Shown piece after piece: positions 1 through 5,846 of a DNA stretch of 18,120 nt (its first letter is position 1; the number at the start of each line of letters is the position of its first letter). The stretch is taken from positions 580 through 18,699 of the forward strand of contig QHVY01000087.1 in the NCBI GenBank assembly GCA_003223695.1, written 5' to 3'. The notes under the pieces were generated by a model, which ran no database searches, had not been told where the DNA came from, and saw only the letters and a program-made list of their open reading frames with translations. The DNA comes from Acidobacteriota bacterium (GTDB taxonomy: Bacteria; Acidobacteriota; Thermoanaerobaculia; Gp7-AA8). Position numbers and translations under genes: made by a program.

Positions 1-247
1 GCAACAGCAGCAGGCCCTCGAGCGCCTGATTCTCCATCGCCGCATGAAAGCTCTCGCTAAGCGTCAGCGTCGACGACAGAAGGAGACCGAGCCACAGAAA
101 GCCGCCGGCGTATTGACGAAGGGCGGCGCTCGGACCGATCGCAAAACTAAACAGCAGCAACGCCGTTGCGCCGAAGACGAAAACGGCGATGGCCTGCGCA
201 CGAGTCCGCCACTGCAGCAGCAGCTCCTTTCGCAGCGCCGTGATCAT
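1..247 (-). CDS. ccmB: Heme exporter membrane subunit CcmB, N-terminal part (runs off the window)
   Basis: CcmB is the membrane subunit of the CcmAB ABC exporter used in cytochrome c maturation. Reading the reverse strand from the ATG at 247-245 gives an open frame to the window edge: MITALRKELLLQWRTRAQAI, then a hydrophobic helix (VFVFGATALLLFSFAIG), then a second one (GGFLWLGLLLSSTLTLSESF), then MENQALEGLLLL. The charged N-terminus with E-L-x-x-x-W-R-T, the F-A-I-G-P segment and the A-L-E-G-L-L-L segment are typical of CcmB. The ATG overlaps the ccmA stop (ATGA), the usual ccmAB arrangement. Only 82 codons are visible, so nothing can be said about the rest. The identification is from recalled family patterns, supported by the ccmA neighbour. 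Confidence 0.82.
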   Translation of the reverse strand, partial: MITALRKELLLQWRTRAQAIAVFVFGATALLLFSFAIGPSAALRQYAGGFLWLGLLLSSTLTLSESFHAAMENQALEGLLLL

Positions 248-810
248 GCGACGCGGCCGTTCTCGAGCCGGAGCTGCGCGTCGGCAAATCGAGTGATGCG
301 ATCAATCTGATGCGTCGCGATCACCACCGTTGCGCCAGTGCTCTTCAACTCCGCTACGACTTCCTCGACTAACTCGAATCCTTCCGGGTCGAGCTGTCCA
401 AATGGCTCGTCGAGAAAGGCGATGGTGGGTTTTTGCAGAAGCACGCGCGCGAATGACAGACGCTTTCGCATGCCGGCGGAAAAGGTGGAGACCGCATCGT
501 TCGCGCGATCGGCGAGGCCAACCCGCCCGAGAACACTCTGCGTATCCGACGGATGCGCAAGAAGGGCGGTGGTGCGGCGGATCTCCTCGCGCTCGGTGAG
601 CTCGTGGCCGCCGACCGAAGCGCGGCCGCTGTCGGCTCGAATGGCCGTCGCCAGGATCCGAAGCAACGTCGTTTTGCCGGCGCCGTTGCGTCCGGCAACC
701 AGCATCACCCGGCCGCGCGGCAACTGAAATGACACGTCGACGAGCGCCCAGCGCCGGCCGTAGCGGCGCGCCAGATGCGAGGCATCAATGGCCAGCCCGT
801 CCAACGGCAT
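244..810 (-). CDS. ccmA: Cytochrome c biogenesis ABC exporter ATPase CcmA, internally shortened
   Basis: ABC ATPase predicted to power the CcmAB(CD) exporter that handles heme for cytochrome c maturation. From the ATG at 810 the protein has 188 residues: Walker A GRNGAGKTT (40-48), signature FSAGM (110-114), Walker B IAFLDEP (130-136), D-loop near 140 and switch His H167 (ATHQ). I chose 810 because the frame upstream of it runs into the interspersed repeat at 831-968, giving implausible protein (VIPSVARNR). No good ribosome site precedes 810, so a nearby TTG is possible. Odd: after the AHPS segment (85-88) only about seven residues (DTQSVLG) precede RVGLADRA. CcmA normally has roughly 35 more residues here, forming the helical subdomain that contacts CcmB. 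The frame is kept. It may be a pseudogene or a real variant. Confidence 0.8.
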   Translation of the reverse strand: MPLDGLAIDASHLARRYGRRWALVDVSFQLPRGRVMLVAGRNGAGKTTLLRILATAIRADSGRASVGGHELTEREEIRRTTALLAHPSDTQSVLGRVGLADRANDAVSTFSAGMRKRLSFARVLLQKPTIAFLDEPFGQLDPEGFELVEEVVAELKSTGATVVIATHQIDRITRFADAQLRLENGRVA

Positions 811-830
811 AACGGTATCATCAGCCTTCG

Positions 831-968
831 GAATGTCATCCCGACCCTGACGCTGAGCGCAGCGAAGCGGAAGGGGAGGGATCGGTGTGGTCGGGCGGCG
901 CGTCGCGGCTGCGCTCATAATCGTGCCGCCCGCCGCACACCGATTCCTCGCTACGCTCGGAATGACAT
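831..968. repeat. Interspersed inverted repeat (GTCATCCCGA...TCGGAATGACAT type)
   Basis: Fills most of the 811-1011 gap between divergent ccmA and the HEAT-cyclophilin gene. The ends are inverted copies: ATGTCATCCCGA at 833-844 and TCGGAATGACAT at about 956-967 (one mismatch). Inside, ATCGGTGTG at 881-889 faces CACACCGAT at 936-944, and CGGGCGGC at 892-899 faces GCCGCCCG at 925-932, so the whole element can fold into a long imperfect hairpin. GAGCGCAGCGAAGCGG on the left and CCTCGCTACGCTCGG on the right are related inverted sequences. Similar 'VIPSVARNR' sequences are, from memory, common interspersed repeats in acidobacterial and other genomes. Nothing else is evident in this gap apart from a possible promoter just before 1012. 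Confidence 0.75.
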
Positions 969-996
969 CGCGTCGTGGCCACCTCCGCGCTCGGGA

Positions 997-1002
997 TAAA
1001 CT
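997..1002 (+). promoter_or_regulatory. Possible -10 element (TAAACT) before the HEAT-cyclophilin gene
   Basis: TAAACT fits the TANNNT pattern and ends nine bases before the ATG at 1012. No Shine-Dalgarno sequence lies between them, so a very short or absent leader is possible. No clear -35 box is seen. Similar hexamers sit before the genes at 5847, 13763 and 13812. Confidence 0.3.
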
Positions 1003-1011
1003 GACCACTTC

Positions 1012-3135
1012 ATGCGCCGACTTGTCGCTGTCATCCTGATGAGCGGCTGCGCCGCTGTGCCGGCGAGGGTGCCGGCCCCTACATCCGAACCGCAATCGCC
1101 CTACGGATTCACCATCGAAGAAGAGGCGCGCATCCTCCGGCTGGAGGACCGTCGCGAATACGATTCAGCGACTGTCGAGCAGTGGGTGCACCATCCCAAC
1201 TCTCTTCACCGCGTCCGCATCGCCCTGGCCCTCGGCCGCATCGGGCCGCACACGTTTGCCGATCTGAATGGCAATGGCGAGCGCGATCCAAACGAGCGTC
1301 AGGCCGGCGTCGAAGATCTCGCCACGCTGGCGAATGATCGAGACACCACCGTTCGCGTGACCACCGCCTTCGCCCTCGGTCAGATCGGCGACAACAACGC
1401 CACCGACACGCTGCTGCAACTGGCGAGCGATCGGGAAAGCGCAGACGTAGCCGCCGAAGCGGTTGAAGCGATGTCGAAGCTCGCGCCGAAATTTCCGCTC
1501 GGTTCGTACGCGCGATTCACAGGTGAGGATCAGCGCGAAGGCGTTCGCGCTCGCGCGATCCGCTATCTTTTCCGCTTTCGCTCTGATGAAGCGATGGCGA
1601 TCGCCGCGAATGCGCTCGGCTCGCCGTCGAGTGTGATTCGTCAGGAAGCCGCCTACGCACTCGCACGGCGCGCGTATTCTCCCGCTCGAGCGCGACTGGA
1701 GCTTTTGCTCGGCGATGCGAACCTTCTCACGCGCTCCTACGCCGCCCGCGCACTCGGCGCCATCGGCGACCGCGAATCGCTGCGTGCGCTCGTCGGAGCG
1801 CTCGCCGATCCGCATCCGTGGATGCGCACGAACTCGGTGGTGGCGATCGCTCGCGTTCTGGCGAAATCGCCGGCCACGGCGAACGATCCCGATGGCGCTT
1901 CGCACGTCATCGCGCTATCGGAAGATCCCGATCCCGGCACGCGCGCGTCATCCATCGACGCCCTCGGCTACTACGCGGCCGCCGTGCAGACCGCGCGTAA
2001 GCGCCTTCTCGAAATCTCGACGAGCGGTTCGCGATGGGAACGCGAGCTGGCCGCCGGCGCGATCGCTAAACAACTGAATGACGAAAAATTGCTCCCGGCG
2101 GATCTCAGCGGCTGGGCGAAAGTGCGCGTGATGGAGGCGGCGTCTGCGGTTTCGTTCCGCCTGAGGCCGGCGTACCTCAAAGATCCCGAGGCGTTCGTGC
2201 GCGCGAACGCTCTCAGCACGATTCCCGATGACCGGGTGAGCGGGGTTCTCGATTTGATTCGCCCGGCGCTCGACGATGCCGACGTCATCGTGCGCGGCTA
2301 TGCGATCGAGCGCTACGCAAAATCAAACGATGCGAACAAGCTCGCCACGCTCACCGCGGCCGAAGAGCGTGCGCGGCGCGATCGCCAGGATGATGCGCGA
2401 CTCTCGGCAATTCGAGGACTCGCGGAGATCGACTATCCGGGTCGCGAGACGTTCTTGCGCGGACTGCTGCAGGATCGCGATCCGGTCGTCCGCCGCGTCG
2501 CGGCCGATCTCATCGAGCAAAAACTGCAGAAACCGCGGCCGCAGTACACGCCGCTGCCCGTCGACCGCACCGACTACGCGCAGATCGCGGAATGGGCCCG
2601 CCAGCCACACAGCGCGACGATTCACATGACGCGCGGTCTGATTCAGATCGCGCTGCTGGCTCAGGACGCGCCGATCACGACGTGGAACTTCGCGCAGCTC
2701 TCGCGCGATCACGTCTATGACAACACGACGTTCATGCGCGTCGTCCCAAACTTCGTGATCCAGGGCGGCGATCCGCGCAACGACATGGAAGGCGGCCCCG
2801 GCTACTCGATTCGCGATGAGATCAATCTGCAGAAATACACGCGCGGCGCGGTCGGCATGGCGCTCTCCGGCCCGGACACCGGTGGCTCGCAGTTCTTCAT
2901 CACCCATTCGCCGCAGCCGCATCTCGATGGCGGCTACACAATTTTCGGGCGTGTGACCGAGGGAATGAACGCGGTTGTCGATCAGACCGAGCGCGGCGAT
3001 CGTGTGGAGACGATCGCGATCGACGGAGAGCGGCCGTCCCGGCCGCAGTCGCCAGGCGTCACGCCTGGCGACTCGGAAAGCCGTCGCGCGGGACGCGCGA
3101 CCGCTGCGGGCGAGACGCCCGCTCTCCACAAATGA
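1012..3135 (+). CDS. Lipoprotein-like HEAT-repeat protein with C-terminal cyclophilin-type peptidyl-prolyl isomerase domain
   Basis: A 707-residue fusion. The N-terminus (MRRLVAVILMSGC) looks like a short lipoprotein signal with Cys13 as the possible lipidation site, although Met rather than Leu is at -3. Residues about 55-505 are HEAT-like repeats, helical pairs with D-x-x-x-x-V-R and A-x-x-A-L-G motifs, suited to protein binding. Inside the first repeat is a 12-residue EF-hand-type loop, DLNGNGERDPNE (84-95). Residues about 540-675 form a cyclophilin domain with FMRVVPNFVIQGGDP (R576 is the expected catalytic Arg), MALSGPDTGGSQFFITHS and HLDGGYTIFGRV. The last 32 or so residues (SRPQSPGVTPGD...AGETPALHK) are encoded by the hairpin repeat at 3031-3122 and are probably not functional sequence. 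It likely folds or holds exported proteins. The stop overlaps the next start (ATGA). Confidence 0.9.
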   Translation: MRRLVAVILMSGCAAVPARVPAPTSEPQSPYGFTIEEEARILRLEDRREYDSATVEQWVHHPNSLHRVRIALALGRIGPHTFADLNGNGERDPNERQAGVEDLATLANDRDTTVRVTTAFALGQIGDNNATDTLLQLASDRESADVAAEAVEAMSKLAPKFPLGSYARFTGEDQREGVRARAIRYLFRFRSDEAMAIAANALGSPSSVIRQEAAYALARRAYSPARARLELLLGDANLLTRSYAARALGAIGDRESLRALVGALADPHPWMRTNSVVAIARVLAKSPATANDPDGASHVIALSEDPDPGTRASSIDALGYYAAAVQTARKRLLEISTSGSRWERELAAGAIAKQLNDEKLLPADLSGWAKVRVMEAASAVSFRLRPAYLKDPEAFVRANALSTIPDDRVSGVLDLIRPALDDADVIVRGYAIERYAKSNDANKLATLTAAEERARRDRQDDARLSAIRGLAEIDYPGRETFLRGLLQDRDPVVRRVAADLIEQKLQKPRPQYTPLPVDRTDYAQIAEWARQPHSATIHMTRGLIQIALLAQDAPITTWNFAQLSRDHVYDNTTFMRVVPNFVIQGGDPRNDMEGGPGYSIRDEINLQKYTRGAVGMALSGPDTGGSQFFITHSPQPHLDGGYTIFGRVTEGMNAVVDQTERGDRVETIAIDGERPSRPQSPGVTPGDSESRRAGRATAAGETPALHK
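3031..3122 (+). repeat. Run of four perfect hairpins with 3-nt loops, inside the end of the HEAT-cyclophilin gene
   Basis: Four successive perfect stems, each with a three-base loop: CGGCCG 3031-3036/3040-3045 (loop TCC); AGTCGCCAGGCG 3047-3058/3062-3073 (loop TCA); GTCGCGCG 3083-3090/3094-3101 (loop GGA); GCGGGCG 3106-3112/3116-3122 (loop AGA). The stretch is translated as the C-terminal tail after the cyclophilin fold ends. It resembles interspersed 'AGETPAL' repeats recalled from acidobacterial genomes, and has the same multi-hairpin design as 11639-11728. Confidence 0.85.
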
Positions 3136-3296
3136 CCGTGCTCACCGGGCGGCTGTTTCAAATGATTGGCCTGCTGCTCCTCCCCATCGGTTTGAGCATC
3201 GGCCTCTTCGCAGACAACGCGCAGCTCGAGGTACGTTTATTGTTCACCGGCGCAGGATTTTTCCTCGTGGGATGGCTGATGGCGCGGAAGCGATGA
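3132..3296 (+). CDS. Small membrane protein, 54 residues, two predicted helices
   Basis: ATG at 3132 overlaps the stop of the upstream gene, and its own TGA overlaps the ATG of the dehydrogenase at 3293, so the frame is bracketed by two 4-base overlaps typical of translational coupling. The product starts MTVLTGRLFQMIGLLLLPIG and has two hydrophobic segments, about residues 11-28 and 36-50, separated by DNAQLEVR and ending with MARKR. The basic C-terminus suggests both ends on the cytoplasmic side. No enzymatic motif is visible and I do not recognise a named family, although small proteins of this design next to HEAT or cyclophilin genes look familiar. The gene is short but its exact fit between two genes makes it credible. 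Confidence 0.72.
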   Translation: MTVLTGRLFQMIGLLLLPIGLSIGLFADNAQLEVRLLFTGAGFFLVGWLMARKR

Positions 3297-4210
3297 AATA
3301 CACAGTCGTCTTAACCGCAGCCTACCCGCCGGTCGCGCGCGAGATCCTCGCCGGCGAATTCGACGTCATTGAGCACCCGACCGAGCCTCAGCGGACGGAA
3401 GACGAGCTGATCACAATTCTGTCCGAGGCGGATGCGGCGATCACGTTGTTGAGCGATCCGCTCACGCGACGCGTGCTCGAATCGAATCCGAACGTCCGCA
3501 TCATCGCCAACCACGCGGTGGGCTACAACAACATTGATCTCGACGCCGCTCGAGAGCTCGGTATCACGATTACGAACACGCCCGGCGTGCTGACCGAAGC
3601 GACTGCCGATTTCACAATGGCGCTCATTCTCGCGTTGACGCGACGGCTCGTCGAAGGCGATCGCGAGGTGCGTGAGAGTGGACGCTGCATCTGGGAGCCG
3701 CTGCACATGCTCGGCACGTCCATTCAGGGAAAGCGGCTCGGCATCATCGGCATCGGCCGAATCGGTACGGCTGTCGCTGCGCGCGCAAAGGCGTTCGGGA
3801 TGGAAGTCGTCGGAGTTCGTCGCGGGAATTCGATGGACGCTTTGCTCGCGACCAGCGACATTGTCTCCATTCACACGCCGCTGACTCCCGAGACACACCA
3901 CATGATCGACGCGAGCGCGCTCGCGAAGATGAAACGGGGAGTATTCGTCATCAATACGGCTCGCGGGCCGATCATCGACGAGAACGCCCTCTGCGACGCT
4001 CTCGAATCCGGCCACCTCGGCGGCGCCGCACTCGATGTGTACGAATTCGAGCCCGCGGTGAATCGGCGGTTGCTGTCGATGAAGAATGTTGTTCTGGCGC
4101 CGCACATCGGATCGGCGACGCTCGAAACGCGCAGCGCGATGGCGCGAATTGCAGCGACGGACGTGCATCGATTTCTGAAAGGGCAGAAACCGCTGCACGC
4201 TGTGACGTAA
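3293..4210 (+). CDS. D-2-hydroxyacid dehydrogenase (glyoxylate/hydroxypyruvate reductase type)
   Basis: A 305-residue cytosolic oxidoreductase that reduces 2-keto acids such as glyoxylate or hydroxypyruvate to D-2-hydroxy acids. The substrate half contains NHAVGYNNIDLDAA (73-86) and NTPGVLTEATADF (95-107). The Rossmann motif is GIIGIGRIG (150-158), and strand beta-2 ends in VVGVRRGN, basic rather than acidic, which favours NADP(H). Expected catalytic residues are R224 (NTARGPIIDE), E253 (DVYEFEP) and H271 (APHIGSAT). The start at 3293 was chosen because MKYTVVLTAAYPP fits the family N-terminus and overlaps the preceding small gene by four bases. The frame stays open further upstream to 2975, but that lies inside the HEAT-cyclophilin gene. 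The exact substrate cannot be set from sequence alone. Confidence 0.92.
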   Translation: MKYTVVLTAAYPPVAREILAGEFDVIEHPTEPQRTEDELITILSEADAAITLLSDPLTRRVLESNPNVRIIANHAVGYNNIDLDAARELGITITNTPGVLTEATADFTMALILALTRRLVEGDREVRESGRCIWEPLHMLGTSIQGKRLGIIGIGRIGTAVAARAKAFGMEVVGVRRGNSMDALLATSDIVSIHTPLTPETHHMIDASALAKMKRGVFVINTARGPIIDENALCDALESGHLGGAALDVYEFEPAVNRRLLSMKNVVLAPHIGSATLETRSAMARIAATDVHRFLKGQKPLHAVT

Positions 4211-4246
4211 CAGCTGAGTGCCTGTTATTTGCACGTCAATTCTGTG

Positions 4247-4253
4247 GGAGGAG
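4247..4253 (+). promoter_or_regulatory. Strong ribosome-binding site that sets the PfpI start
   Basis: GGAGGAG lies six bases before the ATG at 4260. It decides against the in-frame upstream ATG at 4218, which would add 14 residues of non-family sequence. Confidence 0.8.
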
Positions 4254-4259
4254 AACCTC

Positions 4260-4844
4260 ATGAACGACTTGAAAGGGAAACGTGTCGCAATCATCCTCAC
4301 TGATGGCTTCGAACAGATCGAAATGACCGCTCCGCGTGAGGCGCTGGAGAAAGCCGGCGCGAAATGCGTGCTCATCGCGCCGAAAGACGGCGAGGTGCAG
4401 GGTTTCAAGCACCACGACAAAGCGGACAAATTCAAAGTCGACTTGACGCTGGATAAAGCGAACCCGTCGGAGTTCGACGCGCTCATGCTGCCTGGCGGCG
4501 TCATCAACGCCGATGCGATCCGCATCGAGAAAAAGGCTCAGCAATTCGTACAGGAGCTCGATCGCGCCGGAAAACCGATCGCGGTGATCTGTCACGGTCC
4601 ATGGCTGCTCATCTCATCGGGTGTGATGAAAGGACGTCACATCACGAGCTGGCCGACTCTGCAGGACGACCTGAAAAATGCCGGCGCGCAGTGGGAAGAC
4701 AAAGAATGCATCCGCGACCGCAACTGGGTCAGCAGCCGGAAGCCGGATGACTTGCCGGTATTCAATCGCGAGATGATCGCGACGTTCGGCGCTGCCCAGC
4801 CGGCCAGAGGCGAAAAAAAGGAATCGGCCGAAGTGCGCCCTTAG
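4260..4844 (+). CDS. PfpI/DJ-1 superfamily protein (glyoxalase III/deglycase-like)
   Basis: A 194-residue class I glutamine amidotransferase-like protein. It has the PfpI pattern: E18 in LTDGFEQIE, and the nucleophile elbow AVICHGPWLL with C111 and H112. Downstream are SSGVMKGRHITSWPTLQDDLKNAGA-type elements and RNWVSSRKPDDLPVFN, both usual for bacterial PfpI/YhbO-like proteins. Such proteins are described as proteases, glyoxalases or deglycases, and the true activity is debated, so only the family is firm. The tail after residue 180 is polar and likely disordered. The gene follows the dehydrogenase by 49 bp, and its stop lies three bases before the first response regulator, suggesting co-transcription. 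It is not a PuuD-type hydrolase. Confidence 0.9.
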   Translation: MNDLKGKRVAIILTDGFEQIEMTAPREALEKAGAKCVLIAPKDGEVQGFKHHDKADKFKVDLTLDKANPSEFDALMLPGGVINADAIRIEKKAQQFVQELDRAGKPIAVICHGPWLLISSGVMKGRHITSWPTLQDDLKNAGAQWEDKECIRDRNWVSSRKPDDLPVFNREMIATFGAAQPARGEKKESAEVRP

Positions 4845-4847
4845 GAG

Positions 4848-5276
4848 ATGCCGAAAGACGAGAAGCGCATTCTCGTCGTCGATGACGATGAGGCGATCCG
4901 AACACTGCTGTTCACGATTTTGCGGCGCAGAGGGTTAGCCGTCGACACGGCGAAGAACGGAGCCGAGGCGCTGGAGAGACTCGGGCAGTGCAGGTATGCG
5001 CTTCTGCTGCTCGACCTAATGATGCCGGTGATGAATGGCTGGAAAGTGCTCGAGCACATTGCAGCGCTGGATCCCTCGGCTCGCCCAGTGGTCGTGCTTC
5101 TGACTGCGGGCAGCGAACCGAGGGATTTCAATCCCGATCTGGTTGTCGGCAGCATCCGAAAACCGTTCGATGTGGACCTTCTGTATGACACCGTTGCCGG
5201 ATGCATTTCGGTGATCACCTCGCGACCGCAGATCGCTGAGTGCCCCGACGCCGAAAGCGAAACTGACTTGGCATAA
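4848..5276 (+). CDS. Receiver-only response regulator, first of a tandem pair
   Basis: 142 residues comprising one CheY-like receiver and a short tail with no output domain. The acidic pocket is D12-D14 (VVDDDE), the phosphoacceptor is D56 (LLLLDLMMP), the switch Thr is T86 (VVLLTAG) and the conserved Lys is K105 (IRKPF), so phosphorylation should be possible. It probably relays phosphate or acts by protein contact. No histidine kinase is encoded in the window. The start ATG follows the PfpI stop by three bases. The AGGAG just before it abuts the ATG with no spacer, so translation may depend on coupling to pfpI. The tail ESETDLA is short and acidic. The next gene is a paralogue. Confidence 0.9.
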   Translation: MPKDEKRILVVDDDEAIRTLLFTILRRRGLAVDTAKNGAEALERLGQCRYALLLLDLMMPVMNGWKVLEHIAALDPSARPVVVLLTAGSEPRDFNPDLVVGSIRKPFDVDLLYDTVAGCISVITSRPQIAECPDAESETDLA

Positions 5277-5313
5277 ATCTTGACCCTATTCCGCCGTAAA
5301 AAGGATGTATGAA

Positions 5314-5763
5314 ATGGCAGCCACTGCAGCAAGGATCCTCGTCATTGAAGACAATGACGCGCTACGCGTCATGCTTTTCACCGTACTTCGCCATCAGCCC
5401 CTCGCGGTCGACACAGCGTCGAGCGCTGACGAAGCCATGGACAAAGTGCGCACCTGCGATTACGCGCTCATTCTTCTCGATCTGAATCTGCCTGATGACG
5501 AAAGTGCAGAGTTCCTCCGGCGCTTCCGCGAATTCCGGCCTGAGTCGACGTCGTTCGTCCTCGCTGCCCGCGATCCGCGCTTCGATCTCACAATCGATCC
5601 GCATCAGGTCAACGCTCTTGTGAACAAGCCGCTGGAGATCGATACGCTCGCCGACGTCGTGCGCGAATGCGCGCTCGTCATTCTGCCGCCGGACGATCCG
5701 CTCCCCTGCCCGCCGGCGGAGAGTCAGATCGGCGTCAATTTCGACGATACGTCTCCGAATTGA
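5314..5763 (+). CDS. Receiver-only response regulator, second of a tandem pair, altered switch residue
   Basis: 149 residues, a paralogue of the preceding gene: LFTVLRHQPLAVDTASSADEA here against LFTILRRRGLAVDTA there, with matching spacing. The acidic pair is E12-D13, phosphoacceptor D56 (LILLDLNLP) and Lys K105 (VNKPL). The region that should hold the switch Thr/Ser reads FVLAARD, with Ala or Arg instead, so phosphorylation-driven conformational change may be weakened. I chose ATG 5314 because AAGGA at 5301-5305 lies eight bases upstream. The in-frame ATG at 5305 overlaps that site. The C-terminal tail is acidic (FDDTSPN) and there is no output domain. The 37-bp gap to the first regulator is compatible with one mRNA. 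Confidence 0.87.
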   Translation: MAATAARILVIEDNDALRVMLFTVLRHQPLAVDTASSADEAMDKVRTCDYALILLDLNLPDDESAEFLRRFREFRPESTSFVLAARDPRFDLTIDPHQVNALVNKPLEIDTLADVVRECALVILPPDDPLPCPPAESQIGVNFDDTSPN

Positions 5764-5770
5764 TGTTTTT

Positions 5771-5830
5771 CACCACAGAGATCACAGAGCACACGAAGAA
5801 ATCTCTGTGATCTCTGTGTCCTCTGTGGTG
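5771..5830. repeat. CACAGAG-unit inverted repeat
   Basis: CACAGAG units are repeated about every nine bases in the left arm (5771-5789), and CTCTGTG units in the right arm (5803-5830). Two pairings are possible: 5774-5789 with 5803-5818, a perfect 16-bp stem with a 13-base loop; or 5771-5789 with 5812-5830, 17 of 19 paired. It fills the gap between the second response regulator and the EamA gene. Similar CACAGAG repeats are, from memory, scattered through several bacterial phyla. Confidence 0.85.
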
Positions 5831-5832
5831 AT

Positions 5833-5838
5833 TACAAT
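5833..5838 (+). promoter_or_regulatory. Possible -10 element (TACAAT) for the EamA gene
   Basis: TACAAT, fitting TANNNT, lies immediately after the repeat and eight bases before the ATG at 5847. There is no Shine-Dalgarno sequence in between, so leaderless or near-leaderless translation is possible. A -35 box would fall inside the repeat, where none is obvious. Confidence 0.35.
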
Positions 5839-5846
5839 CGTCCCGA

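Noticed and set aside
811..1095. An N-terminal extension of CcmA up to 1095
   Set aside because: The extension is translated interspersed repeat and overlaps the divergent HEAT-cyclophilin gene.
4211..4246. Rho-independent terminator after the dehydrogenase gene
   Set aside because: Only a five-base stem (AACAG/CTGTT) with a large loop and no T-run.
3311..4525. A 404-codon open frame on the minus strand across the dehydrogenase and PfpI genes
   Set aside because: It is antisense to two genes with full family motifs, is rich in Arg/His/Ala and has no recognisable domain. Long shadow frames are common in GC-rich DNA.
4260..4844. PfpI-family gene as the missing PuuD-type hydrolase of the amine pathway
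   Set aside because: It is a DJ-1/PfpI protein (ICHGP elbow), lies in another operon and lacks PuuD-type features.
5771..5830. CRISPR-like array because of regularly spaced CACAGAG units
   Set aside because: Units are about nine bases apart with no unique spacers, and no cas genes are present.
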